Shown: positions 34,743 through 43,558 of the stretch, one piece after another
Position numbering within the stretch: the stretch's first letter is position 1
How the letters are laid out: each line of letters opens with the position of its first letter
NCBI GenBank assembly: GCA_934141245.1
Contig: CAKPCB010000003.1
Span: 1 to 64,000, forward strand
DNA: 64,000 nt
Reading direction: 5' to 3'
From: an uncultured Bacilli bacterium
GTDB lineage: Bacteria; Bacillota_I; Bacilli_A; RF39; UBA660
Made by a program: the position numbers and the translations under genes
Notes under the pieces: generated by a model
Told to the model about the DNA's origin: nothing
Databases searched by the model: none
Seen by the model: the letters and a program-made list of their open reading frames with translations, nothing else

Positions 34743-35641
34743 TATACTTTCAAATACTTCCTTACTGCTCTTGCACTTCCAATCATTCCAACAATTATAC
34801 CTAATACAAGTACAGCAAATGAAACTTGATATATATAAGGAGTTGGCTTGATTAACTTAATTAGTGGAGAAAATATTTGACCTTCAAAGTGATTATACAA
34901 TGCAAGATATCCATATATACTAACAATCATCGGTACTATAGAACCTATTGCACCAATTAGCATTCCTTCAACAACAAATGGTGTCTTTATTGAAAAGTTT
35001 GAAGCCCCAACCAATCTCATGATTGAAATCTCACGTTTTCTAGAAAAAATTGTAAGTTTTATTGTATTCATTATTAGAAAAACTGTAACTATAACTAATG
35101 TAAGTACAAGCACTATAGATATTTTTTGTATTAACGAAAATGCACTAACTAACTTCTCCACCATGCCTTCTCCATAATCAACAATCTCTACATTCTCTAG
35201 ATCCTTAATTTGTGCTGCAGTATTTTTTATCTTCGTTATATCTTTAACCTTTATCAAATAACTATCCCTTAGTGGATTTTGATCTTCATCCCATTCTTCC
35301 ATAGTACTTTTAAAGAAATCAGATTCTTTCATCATTTCTTTTTTACTCTGCTCTTTTGATTTAAATTCTTTTGTAGCAATATTATCGATTGCACTTAATT
35401 CTTTTTCTATAGTTTCTATACCTTTGTCAGTCACTTTTTTGTTTAAAAATGCAACTATTGTTACGTCTTTTTCAATTAATGTAGTAAAATTATTCACATT
35501 TGTAGTTGCTACAAGCGATGCGGCAACAACTATTAAAGTAATACTAATACAAGATATAGAAGCAATAGACAAGGAAAAGTTTCTAATAACGCTTTTAAAT
35601 GCATCTCTAATACTTCTACCAAACACTCTAAACAGCTTCAT
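34742..35641 (-). CDS. ftsX: cell division protein FtsX
   Basis: A 299-residue membrane component of the FtsEX complex. It has TM1 (IASISCISITLIVVAASLVA), a large extracellular loop (about 55-165, including FKSTMEEWDEDQNPLRDSYLI) that contacts the hydrolase coiled coil, and three C-terminal TMs. MRLVGASNFSIKTPFVVEGMLIGAIGS is the conserved coupling and TM region. I prefer ATG 35641, after AAGGAAAG, over an ATG 21 bp upstream. It overlaps ftsE by 14 bp. Confidence 0.95.
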   Translation of the reverse strand: MKLFRVFGRSIRDAFKSVIRNFSLSIASISCISITLIVVAASLVATTNVNNFTTLIEKDVTIVAFLNKKVTDKGIETIEKELSAIDNIATKEFKSKEQSKKEMMKESDFFKSTMEEWDEDQNPLRDSYLIKVKDITKIKNTAAQIKDLENVEIVDYGEGMVEKLVSAFSLIQKISIVLVLTLVIVTVFLIMNTIKLTIFSRKREISIMRLVGASNFSIKTPFVVEGMLIGAIGSIVPMIVSIYGYLALYNHFEGQIFSPLIKLIKPTPYIYQVSFAVLVLGIIVGMIGSARAVRKYLKV

Positions 35642-36326
35642 TATCATACTTTCCTTTCTCATAGTCTCTTACTAAACGCCCATCTTTTAATACGAGCACA
35701 CGTTTTTTTAATTTGTTGACAATTTCCTTATCATGAGTTGCCATTATTATTGTTGTTCCAATTGTCTTATTAATATCATCTAAAACCTTTACTATTTCCA
35801 TACTTCTTTCTGGATCAAGATTTCCAGTAGGTTCGTCGCATATTAATAATTTTGGATTGTTTACTATTGCTCTAGCAATTGCCACACGTTGTTGTTCTCC
35901 ACCTGATAATTGATCTGGGTAGTTTCTTGTCTTTGCTTTTAAGCCTACCAATTCTATTGCCTTTAGTGTTTTTTTCTTTATATCTGTTCTTTTCTCTCCG
36001 ATTACTTCTAATGTAAATGCAACATTCTCATATACAGTTAATTTTGGCAACAATCTATAATCTTGAAAAACAATCCCCAATTTTCTTCTTAATTTATATA
36101 CTTTACTATTTCTTAGTTTTGCTACATTTATTCCACCAAGATATATTTCACCAGATGTTGGCTTTTCTTCTCTATATAACATTTTTATAAAGGTTGATTT
36201 ACCACTTCCGGAACCACCTATTACAAAAATAAAATCACCTTTTTTTATTTTTACATTTAAATCATATATAGCCGTCACACCATTTTTATATCTTTTATTA
36301 ACATTTTTTATATTTATTAATTCCAT
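35628..36326 (-). CDS. ftsE: cell division ATP-binding protein FtsE
   Basis: A 232-residue ABC ATPase that energises FtsX. Walker A is FVIGGSGSGKSTFIKML, the Q-loop is in GIVFQDYRLLPKLTVYENVAF, the signature is LSGGEQQRVAIARAIVNNP, Walker B is LLICDEPTGNLDP and the H-loop is IMATHDKEIVN. An extended -10 (TGATATAAT, 36351-36359) lies about 25 bp upstream, after the YitT gene stop region. It is the first gene of ftsE-ftsX-M23. Confidence 0.97.
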   Translation of the reverse strand: MELINIKNVNKRYKNGVTAIYDLNVKIKKGDFIFVIGGSGSGKSTFIKMLYREEKPTSGEIYLGGINVAKLRNSKVYKLRRKLGIVFQDYRLLPKLTVYENVAFTLEVIGEKRTDIKKKTLKAIELVGLKAKTRNYPDQLSGGEQQRVAIARAIVNNPKLLICDEPTGNLDPERSMEIVKVLDDINKTIGTTIIMATHDKEIVNKLKKRVLVLKDGRLVRDYEKGKYDNEAV

Positions 36327-36369
36327 TGCACACCACCTTACACTGCTACAATTATATCACACAATTCGA

Positions 36370-37215
36370 CTATTTTCCACCATATACTTGATATGAATCC
36401 GTTACTAAAAAGAATGCTTTACTGTCTATGCTACGAATTGCTTCTTTTAGTCTAAAATAATTCCTGTTTGTAACCGCCGTCATAATAACAGTTTTATTTT
36501 TATATCCAGTAATTCCTCTAACTGAAAAAGTAGTACACCCGGAACCAATTTCCTTGGTAATATAATCTTTAACCTTTTGATCTTCTGTAGTAATGATTTG
36601 AAACATTTTTTGCCGAGATGTCCCTACAATAATTTTATCCATAATTATTTTATTGGCCATTAAAAACACAATTGCATAAACAATAGATCTAGTTCCAAAT
36701 ATGAAACCACCTGCAATAACAATCAATAAATTAATCATATAATTAAAGCTGCTAATTGATCTTTTATGCTTTTTTGCAATTATTTGTGATAATAATATAA
36801 TTCCTCCCTGACTCATGCTATATTTGCATATAATTCCTGAAACCACTCCTGAAATTAATCCAGAAAATACAACAATTATAAATATATCCGCTGATCTTAT
36901 CTCAATAAATCTAGATGCATTTGCTGTTATGCTAACAAAAAGCGGATATATAAGCGATGCATATGCTGCACTTATAAATTGTTCATATTGTTTATTTAAT
37001 AATGTAATCAATAATATTAATGAGGACAATACCAATATTGAAATTGAAGGATTAATATCAAATAGTTGTTCAAATATTATCGATATACCATTTGTTCCAC
37101 CTGATACTGTTTTTGTAGTATTTATAAACATATTAAAATTTATAGCAGAAATCAACATCAAAAATGTTATAACTGAATATTTATAAAACGTATATCCCGT
37201 TATTTTTGCCTTCAT
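36370..37215 (-). CDS. YitT family membrane protein (second of a tandem pair)
   Basis: A 281-residue protein of the YitT/DUF161 family with C-terminal DUF2179. Five hydrophobic segments precede a soluble domain (FQIITTEDQKVKDYITKEIGSGCTTFSVRG … SFFLVTDSYQVYGGK-like end). VSGGTNGISIIFEQ in the first TM pair is the family signature, with a Ser/Gly-rich MSQGGIILLSQIIAKK later. I start at ATG 37215, after GGTGGTGA, two bases from the preceding YitT stop; a more upstream ATG would overlap it. Function is unknown. It is more diverged from the usual pattern (SQGG for TGGTD) than its partner. Confidence 0.85.
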   Translation of the reverse strand: MKAKITGYTFYKYSVITFLMLISAINFNMFINTTKTVSGGTNGISIIFEQLFDINPSISILVLSSLILLITLLNKQYEQFISAAYASLIYPLFVSITANASRFIEIRSADIFIIVVFSGLISGVVSGIICKYSMSQGGIILLSQIIAKKHKRSISSFNYMINLLIVIAGGFIFGTRSIVYAIVFLMANKIIMDKIIVGTSRQKMFQIITTEDQKVKDYITKEIGSGCTTFSVRGITGYKNKTVIMTAVTNRNYFRLKEAIRSIDSKAFFLVTDSYQVYGGK

Positions 37216-37216
37216 T

Positions 37217-38104
37217 TTATTCACCACCATAAACTTCATAAGCATCGGTTGCGACAAAGAATGCAGTTGGATCTATATTATGAATTCCTTCTTTTAGTTT
37301 AAAATATTCTTTTGTAGGTATTACACAAAATAAAACCTTTTGTTTTGCTTTAGTAAATCCACCTTTTGCATCAAATGTAGTAACTCCATGATTTAATTCT
37401 TTTAAAATATACTCTCTTATTTTTTCTTCCTCTTCTGCTATTATATAAAATGCCTTTGAGTCAGATATTCCCAATAGTACTCTATCAGTTAATATACTAA
37501 TAATATATAAAACAACTAAAGCATACATAAGCTTTGTAATACCAAACACAAACACTCCTGCAATTACAATTAATCCATCTGATAACATCAAGGCATTTCC
37601 CATACTAACTTTAAAATATTTAGAAATAATCTGATTCAATATATCAGTACCACCCGTTGTAAATCCCGCTTTAAATACAAATCCGGCACCAACACCATAT
37701 AAAACACCACCAAATAAGGCACTCAAAAACATTTCTGATTCTGTTAAATTTAAATACATTGGAATGTTTGAGGTTAACTTAACAAAAATTGGAAATAATA
37801 ATGTACCTAAAATTGACCCTTTTGTTTTTTCTAACCCTAATGCAAAAAAGCTTACTATTAACAAAAGTATAGATGAGATAAATATAAATATAGAAGGATC
37901 CCATCCAAGAAGCTTTTTAAATATTATTGACAAACCACTTACTCCGCCAAAAACAATATCCTTCGGTAATAAAAATGCATTAAACGCAACAGAGATTAAA
38001 ACAAGACCAAGGATTAAATATAAATATCTCTTTATTCTAGTTTTTCTATATATACTTTTATTTATCGCTTCTATATCGACACCTTTTTTCATAAAATCAA
38101 ACAT
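37217..38104 (-). CDS. YitT family membrane protein (first of a tandem pair)
   Basis: A 295-residue DUF161/DUF2179 protein. It has the signature VFGGVSGLSIIFKK, the AGFTTGGTDILNQIISKYF loop typical of YitT, and a C-terminal soluble DUF2179 domain (YIIAEEEEKIREYILKELNHGVTTFDAKGGF … FFVATDAYEVYGGE). Five or six TM segments are visible. It overlaps the prfB 3' end by 8 bp and has RBS GGAGGG. The downstream gene is a paralogue with a parallel domain layout and the same YGG(E/K) ending, so the pair arose by duplication and may form a heteromer. Confidence 0.9.
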   Translation of the reverse strand: MFDFMKKGVDIEAINKSIYRKTRIKRYLYLILGLVLISVAFNAFLLPKDIVFGGVSGLSIIFKKLLGWDPSIFIFISSILLLIVSFFALGLEKTKGSILGTLLFPIFVKLTSNIPMYLNLTESEMFLSALFGGVLYGVGAGFVFKAGFTTGGTDILNQIISKYFKVSMGNALMLSDGLIVIAGVFVFGITKLMYALVVLYIISILTDRVLLGISDSKAFYIIAEEEEKIREYILKELNHGVTTFDAKGGFTKAKQKVLFCVIPTKEYFKLKEGIHNIDPTAFFVATDAYEVYGGE

Positions 38105-39204
38105 TTTTTTCCCTCCATATATTGCTTTCTATAAATTCATCAATTTCTCCATCTAAAACCTTTGAAACATTACTTGTTTCTATATTTGTTCTATGATCCT
38201 TTACCATCGAATATGGATGCATAACATAACTTCTTATTTGTGATCCAAATTCAATATTTTTTTGTTCTCCTTTTAAGTCATTAATATCTTTGCTATTTTT
38301 TTCTTCCTGTAAAATTAAAAGCTTACTTTTTAGCATTTCTAGTGCTCTCTCTTTATTTTGAATTTGACTTCTTTGGCTTTGGCACGTAACAACTATTTTA
38401 GTTGGAAGATGTGTTATTCTAACTGCAGAATCAGTTGTGTTTACATGTTGTCCACCAGCTCCACTCGATCTATAAACATCAATTTTTAAATCTTTTTCAT
38501 TAATTTGTATTTTTAAATTAGTATTATCTATTTCAGGTATTACATCAACCGAAGCAAAAGACGTATGTCTCCTATTATTAGAATCAAATGGTGATAATCT
38601 AACTAATCTATGAATACCTTTTTCATTTTTTAAATACCCATAAGCATTTTTCCCTTTTACAAGTATTGATATGCTTTTTATACCAGTTTCCTCTCCAAAT
38701 TGTTGATCAAGAATTTCTAGTTTATACTTTTTTCTCTCACACCATCTACTATACATTCTATATAACATCATTGCCCAGTCACAAGCCTCAGTTCCACCCG
38801 CACCAGAATGAATTTCCAATATACAATTTGATGCATCATATTTTCCACTCAACATTGCTGTGATTTCAATTTTTTTTATTTCCTTTTTTAAGTTAATTAT
38901 GTTTGTTTCTGCTTCGGATGTTAAATCCTTATCATAACTTGATTTTAATAATTCTATTAATTCCCTAAGATCACTCAACTTTTGGCTTATTATATCAAAA
39001 TCACTTATATCGGATTTTAGCAAAGATAATCTAGCAATTCTCTCGTCAGCTTTATCTTTATCATTCCAAAAATCCTGATTTGACATCTCTTCTTCTATAA
39101 CTTTTGCTTCTTCTTTTTTGCCATTAATGTCAAAGTAACCTCCTTAACTTTTCAACTTCTTCAAGTTCCTCATTTAATAATTTTTCTATATCAATTAGTT
39201 CCAT
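38097..39204 (-). CDS. prfB: peptide chain release factor 2 (programmed +1 frameshift)
   Basis: RF2 terminates at UGA and UAA. The gene is in two frames. The first begins at ATG 39204 (after AGAGGAG) and runs 24 codons to an in-frame UGA at 39130-39132. The second continues from GAC at 39131 to the stop at 38097, for 368 residues in total. The shift site AGGAGG-TTA-CTT-TGA-C is the canonical autoregulatory one: low RF2 favours slippage on CUU. The body has EIHSGAGGTEACDWA (GGQ-domain approach), RSSGAGGQHVNTTDSAVRITH with the catalytic GGQ, and an SPF codon-recognition tripeptide in LVRLSPFDSNNRR. Its presence shows UGA is a stop codon here. Confidence 0.96.
39130..39144 (-). other. prfB programmed frameshift signal
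   Basis: The minus strand reads AGGAGGTTACTTTGA. The internal Shine-Dalgarno AGGAGG lies 3 nt before the CUU-UGA slippery codon pair, the same spacing as in E. coli and Bacillus prfB. Confidence 0.95.
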
Positions 39205-39230
39205 ACAAATTACTCCTCTATTTTATTATA

Positions 39231-39276
39231 ACATAAAAAACTATAGAAACCATATACTCAGATGGCTTCTATAGTT
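39231..39276 (-). terminator. terminator overlapping the clpC 3' end
   Basis: A 15-bp stem with one G-U pair (39239-39253 with 39262-39276) is followed by TTTTTTATG on the minus strand. The clpC stop codon (39258-39260) lies in the loop. Confidence 0.8.
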
Positions 39277-41564
39277 ATTTTTTTTGATTTTTTCAAAATT
39301 TCATCAATTATTATGTTATATATTTTATTTTTAATTACCATTTCAACTCTTCTGGCACCAAAGTCTTCATATTTAGATTCATCAACTATTTGATTTATCA
39401 CTTCGTTTGAAATACTTATTGATTTATTATCAAGTCCAAAATATTGTTTTGTCTTTTCAATTTCATTGGATATAATTCTTCTAATTGATTTTTCACTCAA
39501 TTTGTCAAATACAAAAATTTGGTTTATTCTGTTTATCATTTCCATGCCGAGTACATTCCTTACTTCTTTTATTATATTCTCCTTATTTTCGTTATTAAAT
39601 CCAACAAAATTTTTGTTATAACCAATATTTGATGTCATTATTATTATATTATTATCTAGTCTTATCTCCTCATTATTTGAATTTTTAATTCTACCTTCAT
39701 CCAAACACTGTAAGAACAAGTTTATTACACTAGGATGCCCTTTTTCTATTTCATCAAGTAATATTATTGAATTTTGATTGATTTTTATTTTATCTAGAAT
39801 AGTATCTTTATTAGAATAACCAACATACCCTGGAGGAGATCCAATTATTTTACTTATTGAATGTTCTTCTTTATATTCGCTCATATCAAGTCTAATTATA
39901 TTATCTTCTGATGTTAGCAGTTTATTTAATTCCTTTGCAAGAAGAGTTTTGCCAACTCCTGTCGGCCCTACAAATAAATATGAAACTGGCTTTGATGTAT
40001 TTTTGTAGCCTAATTTTATCCTTTTTATATCTTTTGATAACTGTTTTATTATATTATCCTGACCAACAACTTTTGACTTTAAATGTGATTCAATTTTATT
40101 TAGTTCTTTTAAATCTTCTGATATTACTTCATATATTGGTATTTTAGTTTTAGACTTTATAACCTCAGCAATCGTTTCAAGAGTAACTATTTTTTTATTA
40201 TTAATATTTTTCTTTTTTAATTCAATTTTATTTATTTTTGTTTCAAGTACGTTTTCTTCCTTCCTTATTGAAGAAGCCTTTAAAAAATCTTGATTTAAGA
40301 TTGCTTCGTTTTTTTCCTTGTTTAAATTCTTTAATTTTCGTTTTGCCTCATCCAATATCGACGTACTTTTATCCTTTTGCATTGCTGTTTTTGCACAAGC
40401 CTCATCTAAAATATCTATTGCTTTATCTGGTTGTTTTCTAATATGCATATATTTATTAGATAACTCAACTATAGATTTAAGGGTTTCATCTTCTACTGTT
40501 ACATTGTGATACAGCTCATATATAGGTTTTATTTTTTTTAAAATATTTATTGTTTTTTCTTTTGTAGGTTCTTCTATTATTAAAGTTTGAAATCTTCTAT
40601 CTAGTGCATGATCATCTTCTAAATATTTTTTATATTCTTCTATTGTTGTTGCACCAATTAATTTTAACATTCCTCTTGCTAAAAATGGTTTTAAAATGTT
40701 TGAAGCATCAATTGCACCTTCTGCTCCACCTGCACCTACAAGAGTGTGTATTTCATCTATAAAAAGTATAATCTCTGGGGTTTGTTCAATCTCAGACAAA
40801 ATTTTATTTATTCTTTCTTCAAATTCACCTCTATATTTTGTACCGGCTATAAGGGATGCCATTGAAATGGATATGATTTTCTTGTTTTTCAGTTTTTGAG
40901 GTACACTTCCTTCATTTATTCGTCTGCTAAGCTCCTCAACAATTGCTGTCTTTCCCACACCCGCATCACCTATTAATAATGGGTTATTTTTAGTTCTCCT
41001 GCAAAGTATCTCCATTATTCTTTCAATTTCTTTTTCTCTACCAATTACTGGATCCAGTTCGTTTGCTTCGGCTTTTTCATTCATATTATAACCATAATCT
41101 TCAATTATTAATTTTTTCTTGGCTCTATTTTTTTTAACTCTTTTTCCAATAAAAATTTCTTTACTTAAATCATCTATATTTACATTTAAGCATATCAATA
41201 TTCTTAGTGCTACTCCTTCGCCTTCTTCTATTAAAGCCCATAATAGATGCTCCAAAGTTACTTCTTCTTCATTGCTTTCCTTACATAAAAGAATCGCTTC
41301 CTCTATTACCCTCTTTAGTAATGGTGTATATAAGTACCAATCATTTTCAGATTTTCCTATACCAATTATTTCTATTACTTTTTTTCTAAATTTTTCATAA
41401 TCTATATCAAATTTATTTAGAACTGTGGTAACAGAATAATTCTTATTTTTGAGTAGTGCTAATAAAAGGTGCTCACTGCCTACATAGGGATGCTTTAATT
41501 TTTTCATCTCATTTTTTGATTGTATTAATGCTTTTCTAGTTTCTTCATTAAATTTTGTAAACAC
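39258..41564 (-). CDS. clpC: ClpC-type AAA+ unfoldase
   Basis: A 768-residue Hsp100 protein. The N-domain repeat pair is FNEETRKALIQSKNEMKKLKHPYVGSEHLL and the ARMTLEHLLWAL-like second half (about 5-140). D1 has Walker A GDAGVGKTAIV (199-209), LFIDEIHTLVGAG and the pore loop KYRGEFEER. A short UVR/M-type coiled coil (about 405-460) indicates ClpC rather than ClpB. D2 has GPTGVGKTLLAKE (533-545), ILLDEIEKGHP and GSPPGYVGY. VGF at 654-656 is the loop that docks on ClpP. The start is GTG 41564, after AAGGATG. No CtsR operator and no mcsA/mcsB/ctsR genes are adjacent, unlike in Bacillus. Partner protease ClpP is not in the window. Confidence 0.93.
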   Translation of the reverse strand: MFTKFNEETRKALIQSKNEMKKLKHPYVGSEHLLLALLKNKNYSVTTVLNKFDIDYEKFRKKVIEIIGIGKSENDWYLYTPLLKRVIEEAILLCKESNEEEVTLEHLLWALIEEGEGVALRILICLNVNIDDLSKEIFIGKRVKKNRAKKKLIIEDYGYNMNEKAEANELDPVIGREKEIERIMEILCRRTKNNPLLIGDAGVGKTAIVEELSRRINEGSVPQKLKNKKIISISMASLIAGTKYRGEFEERINKILSEIEQTPEIILFIDEIHTLVGAGGAEGAIDASNILKPFLARGMLKLIGATTIEEYKKYLEDDHALDRRFQTLIIEEPTKEKTINILKKIKPIYELYHNVTVEDETLKSIVELSNKYMHIRKQPDKAIDILDEACAKTAMQKDKSTSILDEAKRKLKNLNKEKNEAILNQDFLKASSIRKEENVLETKINKIELKKKNINNKKIVTLETIAEVIKSKTKIPIYEVISEDLKELNKIESHLKSKVVGQDNIIKQLSKDIKRIKLGYKNTSKPVSYLFVGPTGVGKTLLAKELNKLLTSEDNIIRLDMSEYKEEHSISKIIGSPPGYVGYSNKDTILDKIKINQNSIILLDEIEKGHPSVINLFLQCLDEGRIKNSNNEEIRLDNNIIIMTSNIGYNKNFVGFNNENKENIIKEVRNVLGMEMINRINQIFVFDKLSEKSIRRIISNEIEKTKQYFGLDNKSISISNEVINQIVDESKYEDFGARRVEMVIKNKIYNIIIDEILKKSKKITIEAI

Positions 41565-41631
41565 AATATCATCCTTTCCATTAATCCTATGTTATTATGA
41601 TATAAAATTTACATATATATTCAGAGCAAAC

Positions 41632-41658
41632 AAAAAAAGGAAAGTCAGAATGACTTCC
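41632..41658 (-). terminator. terminator after the YfcC-like transporter
   Basis: Stem GGAAGTCA/TGACTTTCC (41639-41647 and 41651-41658) with a tri-nucleotide loop, followed by TTTTTTT on the minus strand. Confidence 0.85.
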
Positions 41659-41680
41659 CTAATGAAGTTTATTTATATAC

Positions 41681-43450
41681 TTAGATAAGTATTAATACAG
41701 TTAAGCAAATTAATACAAGTATAATTATTTCTAGTAAAAATTTCCAATTTGACTTTAACCATTTTCCATATGAAACATTTAAATAGCCTAATATTGCCAA
41801 TAACACAACACTAGTTGGAGCAACTAATATTACTAATCCATACATTGCTTGCCAAATAACAGCAATAATCGAATATACTGATGAATCAGTTATAAGCGAT
41901 ATTATATATGGAATTACATTTGATGCAGCATAGTAAGTATCAACATTAAACAATATTGAAACAAATGCCGCAATACTTCCAGTAAATACATTAAGTTTGC
42001 TTGTAATTAATGGCTTAATCATCGTTAAAGTTATAGGATGTATATTTACTATTATTAATACAACATATGCTAGCATAACTATTAAAGCCGGTTTTAGGGC
42101 TTTCTTTGCACCCTCTGCAATACTTTCAACATATTCATTAAATTTAACTTTATAGATTAAAGCTAAAACTGCTGAGGCCATAACTAACATTATTGAAATT
42201 GTTTCTATAGACCAAGATTCAAATGCACCAATGTCACCAAATAATTTAGCAAATATTGGGAAATCAAAAATTTTGAATCCTGTGAATGCATTTGTAATAT
42301 TAGCAAATAATTTTGTACCAAATACTCCAGTCCATGAAATCATAGATAATATTGTTACTATGAAAACTATATCTAATATCAATGCTACAGGCCATTTTTT
42401 TAGTTTTTTCTTAGTCTCAGAAGGAATTAATTCTAATTCTTCAACATTTTTGCTTTTATTTTTTTCTGCATATTTTACAGTATTAAATATTAATACTAAG
42501 ATTCCTAATATTAAAAGAACCACTTTTACAATCATCTGATCAGTTGCTTTAGTACTTAATATTCCATTAATTACTCCCATTGTATTTTGAGCAACAACAT
42601 TATATCCATCAACGATATAAGTGGAAGAAAATGTAGTACCTATAACCCCCACACCAATTGCGCCAATAGTTACAAGTGAGGCTGTTAATTTATCATATCC
42701 CATTAACATAACTAAGGATACAATAAATGGAACCAACAATAGCATTGCAATTGGAGCACCAGTTATGGATGTTATTATAGCAACTAAAACTATAATTGTT
42801 GAAAGCATTACTGGACCTTTTCCAACTTTGTTTGATAAAACACCCAACAATTTAGATATTATAACTATAGCAAATATTATATCAAATATTACTGCAAAAA
42901 CTTTAATCCAAGTTCCAAGTGATTTACCAAATATTATATCAACTACAGTTGTTACTAATGCCAAAGCAAATGTCATTAGTATTGTTTTAATAGAAATTTT
43001 ACTAAATTTCTCGAAGTATTTTCCTTCTTTTAAATCATCAAGTAGTTTTCTATATGCACCTATTTTATTTAATACGCCATAAAAACCACCAATTACAAGT
43101 ATATAAACTGCAACATTTCCAAAATATGAAACTGATGAATTTGGATATTTAAACAAATCAAATATACCTACTTGGCTTTTACTACCATCACTTACCAAAC
43201 TATATTGGAAGTCTGTTGTAGGCAATATCCATGTTAATAATACTGCAATTAATATACTAGCACCTATAACCTTAAGTAGGTTATGCTCTTTTGACTTAGC
43301 AGCAAAATATAACAATTGAATACTCTCAAATATTGCTAATACTGCTTTCAAAACACTAAACCATTTATTCTCAAATGGCAAAAATAATACTATCAAAATA
43401 ATAACATTTACAATAGCAGCTATTATTTTTGATGAATTCTGTTTTTTCAT
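41681..43450 (-). CDS. YfcC/DcuC-type ion-transporter superfamily membrane protein
   Basis: A 589-residue protein with about 13 TM segments. The segment ILIAVLLTWILPTTDFQY near residue 70 and the C-terminal LVILVAPTSVVLLAILGYLNVSYGKWLKSNW match the YfcC family (C4-dicarboxylate/amino-acid carriers of the IT superfamily). A FGNVAVYILVIGGFYGVLNKIGAYRK loop and paired ITGAPIAMLLLVPF and INIHPITLTMIKPL re-entrant-like segments fit that fold. It is longer than typical YfcC (about 470-510) by an extra TM pair at the N-terminus. The RBS is TAGGAGGG. It is monocistronic, with a promoter-like TATAAT at 43469-43474. The substrate cannot be told from sequence; arginine/ornithine, peptide or dicarboxylate are all possible. 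Confidence 0.7.
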   Translation of the reverse strand: MKKQNSSKIIAAIVNVIILIVLFLPFENKWFSVLKAVLAIFESIQLLYFAAKSKEHNLLKVIGASILIAVLLTWILPTTDFQYSLVSDGSKSQVGIFDLFKYPNSSVSYFGNVAVYILVIGGFYGVLNKIGAYRKLLDDLKEGKYFEKFSKISIKTILMTFALALVTTVVDIIFGKSLGTWIKVFAVIFDIIFAIVIISKLLGVLSNKVGKGPVMLSTIIVLVAIITSITGAPIAMLLLVPFIVSLVMLMGYDKLTASLVTIGAIGVGVIGTTFSSTYIVDGYNVVAQNTMGVINGILSTKATDQMIVKVVLLILGILVLIFNTVKYAEKNKSKNVEELELIPSETKKKLKKWPVALILDIVFIVTILSMISWTGVFGTKLFANITNAFTGFKIFDFPIFAKLFGDIGAFESWSIETISIMLVMASAVLALIYKVKFNEYVESIAEGAKKALKPALIVMLAYVVLIIVNIHPITLTMIKPLITSKLNVFTGSIAAFVSILFNVDTYYAASNVIPYIISLITDSSVYSIIAVIWQAMYGLVILVAPTSVVLLAILGYLNVSYGKWLKSNWKFLLEIIILVLICLTVLILI

Positions 43451-43530
43451 ATTTACCCTCCTATTTCAATTATACAACAATTATATTCAATTACAAGTTT
43501 TTTTAGGTGAAAAACATATGAAAAATAAAG

Positions 43531-43558
43531 AAAAAAAAAGAATTTTTTTCAAAATTCT
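43531..43558 (-). terminator. terminator overlapping the lysS stop codon
   Basis: AGAATTTT pairs with AAAATTCT around a short A-rich loop, followed by TTTTTTTTT on the minus strand. Confidence 0.8.

Noticed and set aside
41565..41680. CtsR operator upstream of clpC
   Set aside because: No tandem TTTGACT/AGTCAAA heptads are present in the short upstream region.
42621..43082. 153-codon plus-strand frame inside the YfcC-like gene
   Set aside because: Antisense to repeated TM segments; Ile/Thr-rich shadow with no RBS.
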